38,504 nt of DNA from Deltaproteobacteria bacterium (GTDB lineage Bacteria; Desulfobacterota; Desulfobulbia; Desulfobulbales; JAJRZW01), in contig JAJRZW010000069.1 of NCBI GenBank assembly GCA_024275015.1, forward strand, positions 1 to 38,504, read 5' to 3'. Below the pieces are notes generated by a model. The model made no database searches. It was not told the DNA's origin and saw nothing but the letters and a program-made list of their open reading frames with translations. Each line of letters opens with the position of its first letter. Position 1 is the first letter of the stretch. The position numbers and the translations under genes were made by a program. Of this stretch, positions 34,134-38,504 are shown one piece after another.

Positions 34134-35575
34134 TTCCGGTTCCCCCGGGGAAAGGCGATCATTCGGGCGGCATCCTTGCTGTCCTTGATGGTATCGGTGC
34201 GCTGGTCAAGGATCATGGCGCTGCCCTTGATTCCCTTGGCCGCCTCTTTGAGTTCCGCCGCCACCTCGCCTACCTGGATATGGTTGCTGAACAAGCGTTT
34301 TTCGCTTGAGACCACGGCGATTGAAATGGAGGCGACTGGAAAGGTCACCTCGACCCCCTGGCGGTTGATTCCGGCAATATAGCCCCGTTTACGGTCCTCG
34401 TCGGAGTACATTTCCGGGGCCATGTTGTCGAAGTCTTTGATGATCCGGCGGCAGATGGCATCGTAACGTTCCGGGGTGCTGATGAGGACGAAATCATCGC
34501 CGCCGATGTGGCCGACGAAGTCATCGGGGCATCCTTCCGTCCGGGCGGCATTGGTTATGATGGCGGCTGAACTGCGGATAAGGTCGTTACCCTTGGCGTA
34601 ACCGTAATGGTCGTTGAATGACTTGAAGTTGTCGAGATCCATCATGCAGAAGGCAAAGGGTTCGCCGGCGGCGATTCTTTTTTTGAGGATGTTTTCGATT
34701 GCCACCCCGCCGGGAAGGCGGGTCAGGGGGCTTGCGTCGAGATACATCTCTTCAAGGTGTTGCAGACGATCGGCCATGTGGGCAAAGGCCGCGGCCAGGT
34801 CGCCGAGTTCGTCCTTGTTGCCGATCTCAAGGTGATGGTTGAAGTCGCCGTTGCTGATGCGCCTGGTGGCTTCCTGGAGTTTTTTTATCGCCCCGCTGCT
34901 GTTTCGGGTGATCATCGTTGCCCCGGCGATACAGAGGAGCAGGCCGAAAAGACAGAGGATGTTGGCGGTGCGGAAGGCGGATGAGCCGATGCGGGCAATG
35001 GCGTTGTTTTTGTCGTTCTGGGAGATTATTGCCTGGTCACGCATCTTTTTTATCAGCCGCACCAGTTTTTCCTGGTGTTTTTTCACCCTGGCAAGAAATA
35101 CCAGGCCGTCGGCGCTGTCCGGTCGCCCCAGTTGATCAAGGCCTTCGATCAGGAGGGTGGAGTAATCGCCCTGCTGGTTCATGATCTCATCGACAGGAAA
35201 GATCTCTCCCTCTGGAAGCTGTTTGATCCTGACCGCGAGGTTGGTGAATTCAGTGCTGCGGTCACGGTAGGCCTTGAGGATGTCCGGTCTTTTCAAGAGC
35301 AGGTAGCGACGCAGGAGGTATTCCTGGTCCAGGAGGCTCCGGATCATCAGTCCGGATATATCCCGGACCACGACGTCGTTTTCGAGGATACTTGCATTCA
35401 ACCGGTTAAGGTGCCTGAGGTTGCCGAGGGCAACGGTTGACACCAGGACCAGGAGGATGAGGATCGGGACATACCCCAACATCATCTTGGTGGCGATGTT
35501 CAGATGGAGAAAACGGTTGCGCAGCCAGACGGAAATCTGGTGCAGGGATTTTTCTGTGCTGTTTTTTTGCGTCAT
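34130..35575 (-). CDS. Membrane-bound diguanylate cyclase (sensor-HAMP-GGDEF)
   Basis: 481 residues: membrane segment (~33-53), helical periplasmic sensor (~54-203), second membrane segment (~204-225), HAMP (~226-280) and GGDEF domain (~285-445). The active-site motif is GGDDF (~356), an accepted active variant, so it should make cyclic di-GMP from GTP. No RxxD inhibitory site precedes it. It overlaps the upstream membrane-protein gene and the downstream lipoprotein gene by ATGA on both sides, forming a tight three-gene operon. Confidence 0.92.
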   Translation of the reverse strand: MTQKNSTEKSLHQISVWLRNRFLHLNIATKMMLGYVPILILLVLVSTVALGNLRHLNRLNASILENDVVVRDISGLMIRSLLDQEYLLRRYLLLKRPDILKAYRDRSTEFTNLAVRIKQLPEGEIFPVDEIMNQQGDYSTLLIEGLDQLGRPDSADGLVFLARVKKHQEKLVRLIKKMRDQAIISQNDKNNAIARIGSSAFRTANILCLFGLLLCIAGATMITRNSSGAIKKLQEATRRISNGDFNHHLEIGNKDELGDLAAAFAHMADRLQHLEEMYLDASPLTRLPGGVAIENILKKRIAAGEPFAFCMMDLDNFKSFNDHYGYAKGNDLIRSSAAIITNAARTEGCPDDFVGHIGGDDFVLISTPERYDAICRRIIKDFDNMAPEMYSDEDRKRGYIAGINRQGVEVTFPVASISIAVVSSEKRLFSNHIQVGEVAAELKEAAKGIKGSAMILDQRTDTIKDSKDAARMIAFPRGNRK

Positions 35576-36024
35576 TCTTGAATATTTGGCATTTGCGATG
35601 TTTTTTTACAGGCCTGCTTTTTTAGATCATAGGGGATAAACGTATTGATAATCAATTGAAATACGATTTCCGGCCGGCTGTTTTTTCCGCCCGGGACTGT
35701 TTTTGATCGCCATGAGGGCGGCGGTGTCGGTCTCAGGCGGAGAGGATAAAGACGGCGATTGAGGCCCAGGCCGAGAATCCCCATGATTACCAGGAACTGG
35801 TGGGAGTTGAGGTGGTCCCGGTGGTGGAGGAGGATGTCAATGAGCAGGGTTGAGGCTAAGAAGACGTAGGGAAAGAGGACAACAACCCAGCTGATTACCG
35901 CCGAATCGAATAGCGACGGCAGGGTGATCGGCAGCATCCGTCCAACCGGATGAGGAGAAAGAGCAGAGCCACGGGCGAGGATGTAGACGATAATCGCGAG
36001 AATAGAGCGGGTCAGGGTATTCAT
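35572..36024 (-). CDS. Integral membrane protein of unknown function
   Basis: 150 residues with about three membrane segments (LTRSILAIIVYILARGSAL, VISWVVVLFPYVFLASTLLI, FLVIMGILGLGL) and a basic soluble tail. No family is recognised. It is first in the operon with the GGDEF protein and lipoprotein; its TGA overlaps the GGDEF ATG. The start codon lies in the loop of a perfect 11-bp hairpin (36005-36040), with a GAGAGCGGG-like ribosome site in the stem. Confidence 0.75.
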   Translation of the reverse strand: MNTLTRSILAIIVYILARGSALSPHPVGRMLPITLPSLFDSAVISWVVVLFPYVFLASTLLIDILLHHRDHLNSHQFLVIMGILGLGLNRRLYPLRLRPTPPPSWRSKTVPGGKNSRPEIVFQLIINTFIPYDLKKQACKKTSQMPNIQE

Positions 36025-36040
36025 TGCATCTGACCCGCTC
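36005..36040 (-). promoter_or_regulatory. Hairpin sequestering the start of the 150-residue membrane protein gene
   Basis: The minus-strand stem GAGCGGGTCAG/CTGACCCGCTC (11 bp, perfect) encloses a 14-nt loop with the ATG (36022-36024). The only Shine-Dalgarno-like purines lie in the 5' arm. If formed in RNA this would limit translation until melted. Confidence 0.5.
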
Positions 36041-36060
36041 TCAAACGCTCACGGATTCAG
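36031..36060 (-). repeat. Short dispersed repeat, copy 3
   Basis: On the minus strand CTGAATCCGTGAGCGTTTGA followed by GAGCGGGTCA. It overlaps the 5' arm of the start-codon hairpin. Confidence 0.6.
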
Positions 36061-36065
36061 GACTG

Positions 36066-37718
36066 TTAATACGGGCCCTGTTCGTCGACGGGATCGTCAT
36101 GTTCAAGGTTGCTTTCAAGTCTTTTCAGGCGGTCGAGGTATGTCGCCGCCTTTACCGCCTGTTCGGCCAGCCGCCGCAGACGGGCGAGAAGGTCGAGGAG
36201 GCGGACCATCACGCTGACCCTGATCTCGTCCCGGGATGCCCGGCGCAGGAGGTCGCCTTTGATCCGGCGGTAGTTGTCCCGGGTTTTTTCAAGTTCGAGA
36301 CGACAGCGGTTGAGGTCAAATTCATCATTGCTGGCGGTGATGGTGATATTGTTGACTGTTGCCCGGCGGAAATGGGCCAGTTCCCTTGCCAGTTCCGGGA
36401 TGTCCGGGGCCTCCTTGTGCCGTTGCAGTTTTGCCACCTCCAGGGCCAGCTGCGACATATCGTTGTAATATCCGGAGACGCGGATGGCGTTGGGCAGTTG
36501 CTGGTCCAGGGTCTCGGGCATATTGCTTCGCTGCATCCGGCCGCAGAATTCAACCGTGGCCTCAATCAGGGTGGCGATGGTCCGCCGGTCGGCTTTCAGT
36601 TTCGGGCTTGGTCCGGTCTCGGAGCTGATCGCCCCCTTGCCCATCCTGATTGCGATGGCGCCGATGCGGGCCAGTTCCATCCCCAGGGCGTGGATCGCGA
36701 GGACCGGGGTGGTGACCACGGTACGGTCAAGGTAACGGGGCCGGGCCTCGTCTTCTTCGGCGGTCTTGAACTTTTTGCCGAGAAAGGTCACCAGACGGTG
36801 GTGGAAGGGGAGGAAAATCAGTACCCCCATGACGTTGAAGGCGGTGTGGAATACCGCGAGGATGGTGGTGAGCGGCGCCCCGCCTTCGATCATTGTCAGG
36901 GTGTCGGTGATAAGCAGCAGCATCACCGGCAGAATTGCCAGGGCCACGATCCCGGTCACCAGGTTGAAGATGACATGGGCCGCGGCCAGGCGGCGGGCGT
37001 TGGCGGTGGCGTCCAGTACCGCCAGGACCGCGGTACTGGTGGTGCCGAGGTTGGCGCCGATGATCAGGGCGGCGGCGTCCCTGGGGATGACGATCCCGGC
37101 GGCAGCGGCGGTGAGGACGATGGCGAGGGTGGCACCGGATGACTGCATCAGCAGGGTCATGATGAACCCGGCGCCGCAATAGGCGGCGATATAAAACGGC
37201 GAGTTGCCGGAAAAGGCGGCCAGGTTCCAATGGGCCGCGGTCCCGGCAAAGGTGCCTTTCAGTATCGCGATCCCGAGAAAGAAGATACCGAAACCGGTGA
37301 TGGCGTCGCCGATGCCGCCGCGGTGTCCTTCGTGGCCGAAGATTCTTAAGCCCATGCCGATGCCGATGGCCGGCAGGGCAAAGATGCTGATCTTGAACTT
37401 GAATCCGACCAAGGCCACCAGCCAGCCGGTCATGGTGGTGCCGATATTGGAGCCGTAAATCAGGGTCAGGGCATGGGGCATATCCATAATCCCGGCGTTG
37501 ACAAAACCGATGGTCGCCACCGTGACCGCGCTTGATGACTGGACCACCGCGGTTATCCCCGCCCCGGCAAGGATCCCCCGCAGGCGGGTGGCGGTGGAGG
37601 CGGCAAGGATGTCGGCCAGGGTCCGGCCGGCGGCGTATCTGAGCCCGTCGGTCATCAGCCGCATCCCGAGAAGGAAGAGGCCGATGCCGCCTAATATTTT
37701 TCCGAATATTATCAGCAT
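36066..37718 (-). CDS. Na+/phosphate cotransporter (NptA/COG1283) with PhoU-like tail
   Basis: 550 residues. The membrane part (~1-320) contains the two inverted repeats of the family, with QSSSAVT (60-66) and LMQSSGAT (~195), the substrate-site motifs. The C-terminal ~200 residues are helical and PhoU-like (ALEVAKLQRHKEAPDIPELARELAH). It imports or balances inorganic phosphate with Na+. No strong ribosome site precedes ATG 37718. The whole opposite strand is open but biased in the way expected of a shadow. Confidence 0.93.
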   Translation of the reverse strand: MLIIFGKILGGIGLFLLGMRLMTDGLRYAAGRTLADILAASTATRLRGILAGAGITAVVQSSSAVTVATIGFVNAGIMDMPHALTLIYGSNIGTTMTGWLVALVGFKFKISIFALPAIGIGMGLRIFGHEGHRGGIGDAITGFGIFFLGIAILKGTFAGTAAHWNLAAFSGNSPFYIAAYCGAGFIMTLLMQSSGATLAIVLTAAAAGIVIPRDAAALIIGANLGTTSTAVLAVLDATANARRLAAAHVIFNLVTGIVALAILPVMLLLITDTLTMIEGGAPLTTILAVFHTAFNVMGVLIFLPFHHRLVTFLGKKFKTAEEDEARPRYLDRTVVTTPVLAIHALGMELARIGAIAIRMGKGAISSETGPSPKLKADRRTIATLIEATVEFCGRMQRSNMPETLDQQLPNAIRVSGYYNDMSQLALEVAKLQRHKEAPDIPELARELAHFRRATVNNITITASNDEFDLNRCRLELEKTRDNYRRIKGDLLRRASRDEIRVSVMVRLLDLLARLRRLAEQAVKAATYLDRLKRLESNLEHDDPVDEQGPY

Positions 37719-37753
37719 TTTTTGTTTCGTTTCAGAACTAGTCGATATGGCGG

Positions 37754-37796
37754 AAAAAGGAAACGGTCATGAACAAAAATGTTCATGACCGTTTCC
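37754..37796 (-). terminator. Intrinsic terminator after the cysteine-rich protein gene
   Basis: A perfect 17-bp stem (37759-37775 with 37780-37796) and a TTTT loop on the minus strand, followed by TTTTT. It separates the 37847 gene from the Na/Pi gene. Confidence 0.9.
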
Positions 37797-37846
37797 GGAC
37801 TGCAAGGTCCTAGCTATGTGCCTCCCCGTTTTGTTTTTGTGCTGTG

Positions 37847-38272
37847 TCAGGCGGCGGAAAGTTTTGCCTGGATTTTCAGGAATTCCGCCCTCTCGTCGGC
37901 AAGGCCGTTAACCTCGTTAAAGTAGAGACCGCCGAATTCATACGAGCAGTCGGGGCAGCCCCGGAGCCAGAGGATGTGGTGGCGGTAGCGGTTTTTCGCA
38001 AGCCTGCGGTTGATCCAATGGCTGCTGTTACATTCAAAACAGTAGAGCAGGGTCCATTCCTCGCCGCTGAGCGCGGTGGCGCATTCGGCGCATACCGGGA
38101 TGACAAGCTCCCGGGCCGCGACCTCCTGGACCTCGTCAATCTTGTAGCCAAAGGGGATGACGATGTAATCAACCGCGGGAAAGTCCTCTGCCCGGGTGTC
38201 GGGGCCGTGGTTGAGTTCACAGTGTTCGCCTTCGAGTTCGGCCAGTAACTGCAGTCCGTCGATGGCATTCAT
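37847..38272 (-). CDS. Cysteine-rich zinc-ribbon protein of unknown function
   Basis: 141 residues from ATG 38272, preferred because GGGAGG stands 5 nt upstream. A longer start at 38320 adds 16 residues with no good ribosome site. Three CxxC pairs are seen (C61/C64, C78/C81, C106/C109), so it probably binds one or two Zn2+ or Fe ions. Also present are VDYIVIPFGYKIDEVQEVA and SSHWINRRLAKNRYRHHI. It is cytoplasmic with no signal peptide, and forms its own transcription unit ended by a strong terminator. I do not recognise a family. Confidence 0.8.
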   Translation of the reverse strand: MNAIDGLQLLAELEGEHCELNHGPDTRAEDFPAVDYIVIPFGYKIDEVQEVAARELVIPVCAECATALSGEEWTLLYCFECNSSHWINRRLAKNRYRHHILWLRGCPDCSYEFGGLYFNEVNGLADERAEFLKIQAKLSAA

Positions 38273-38337
38273 GGCTGCCTCCCTGTCTTCGGGTTGAAAA
38301 GAGAAGGATCCTTTTGTCATTTACCATGAGTCATTCC

Positions 38338-38361
38338 AGACTTTTTCAACGGTCTGTCAAG
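38338..38361 (-). repeat. Terminal fragment of the five-hairpin repeat
   Basis: AGACTTTTTCAACGGTCTGT matches the repeat end; the rest is absent. It directly adjoins the long palindrome at 38365-38491. Confidence 0.5.
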
Positions 38362-38364
38362 GGT

Positions 38365-38491
38365 GATGGCGTCGTAAGAATTCCGATCTACTGCGTCGTA
38401 GCGCATTTTTGTTCGCTCGACATACCATATGTATGGTCTCGCTCACAAAAATACACTACTCCTTGTATATCGAAATTCTTACTTAGCCATC
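38365..38491. repeat. Long-armed palindromic repeat (~127 bp)
   Basis: Two imperfect ~63-bp inverted arms meet at a CATACCATATGTATGG centre. The outer ends read GATGGC...GCCATC, then GTAAGAATTCCGAT against ATCGAAATTCTTAC. Inner blocks CATTTTTGTTCGCTCGACA and CTCGCTCACAAAAATA also pair. Short echoes (ACGACGCCATC near 14036-14046; ACTTAGCCATC near 18111-18121) hint at other copies. No coding capacity. Confidence 0.75.
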
Positions 38492-38504
38492 CCGTGACTT
38501 ATTA

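Noticed and set aside
36024-37142. 372-residue plus-strand ORF opposite the Na/Pi cotransporter gene
   Set aside because: Low-complexity Gly/Asp/Val composition typical of the antisense shadow of a GC-rich membrane-protein gene; no ribosome site or family.
1-38504. CRISPR arrays, rRNA genes, integrases with attachment sites, or a phage or defence island
   Set aside because: No regularly spaced direct repeats, rRNA segments or integrase genes were seen. The tRNA genes are intact and not flanked by duplicated ends.

Overview
The window looks like a chromosome segment of a Gram-negative anaerobe of the Desulfobacterota (former Deltaproteobacteria), perhaps near the Desulfobulbales. That placement is inference from gene content: a rubrerythrin / desulfoferrodoxin / ferritin oxygen-defence set, an RdgC-like two-gene module, LptD with two lytic transglycosylases (outer membrane), a type IV pilus retraction ATPase, c-di-GMP enzymes, and a sigma-54-controlled symporter beside acetyl-CoA synthetase. 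Coding density is high, but the spacers are full of dispersed palindromic repeats.

Layout. 1-1831: a cation P-type ATPase cut by the left edge, an IS4-type transposase remnant abutting its start, and a broken M48 protease lipoprotein gene. 1894-2082: two tRNA-Ser genes. 2083-2750: no protein gene, but a near-perfect sigma-54 promoter followed about 80 nt later by an intrinsic terminator, a candidate small RNA. 2751-8782 (minus): rdgC-like, partner ORF, gatB, radC, hemW and radA. 8783-10055: repeats plus tRNA-Lys and tRNA-Glu. 10056-12827: a large PAS-GAF-HD-GYP sensor. 13271-15169: rubrerythrin, desulfoferrodoxin, ferritin. 15287-18080 (minus): radical SAM protein and RNase G. 18233-23405: ilvD, lptD, mltB-like. 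23583-29770 (minus): sigma-54 activator, symporter small subunit, frameshifted symporter large subunit, acs. 30206-33661: mltA-like, pilT-like, a zinc-ribbon protein. 33741-36024 (minus): three overlapping genes (membrane protein, GGDEF protein, lipoprotein). 36066-38272 (minus): Na/Pi cotransporter and a cysteine-rich protein.

How genes work together. The enhancer-binding regulator lies directly upstream of the symporter genes. A -24/-12 promoter and an upstream palindrome sit between them, which suggests regulated uptake of a small organic acid (probably acetate) feeding acetyl-CoA synthetase. The symporter large subunit carries a 2-nt frameshift exactly at a perfect palindrome. The redox genes form one oxygen and superoxide defence and iron-storage block.

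The most unusual content is non-coding. (i) A candidate sigma-54-dependent, CU-rich small RNA. (ii) A ~155-bp intergenic repeat made of five consecutive hairpins inside TTAACAG/CTGTTAA ends, with three near-full and about ten partial copies. (iii) An 80-bp element with IS66-like ends and a perfect 8-bp target duplication, inserted into one of those repeat copies. (iv) A ~127-bp long-armed palindrome at the right end. (v) A short ~30-bp repeat seen three times, one copy forming a hairpin around a start codon. All calls come from reading the sequence alone; no database search was run.
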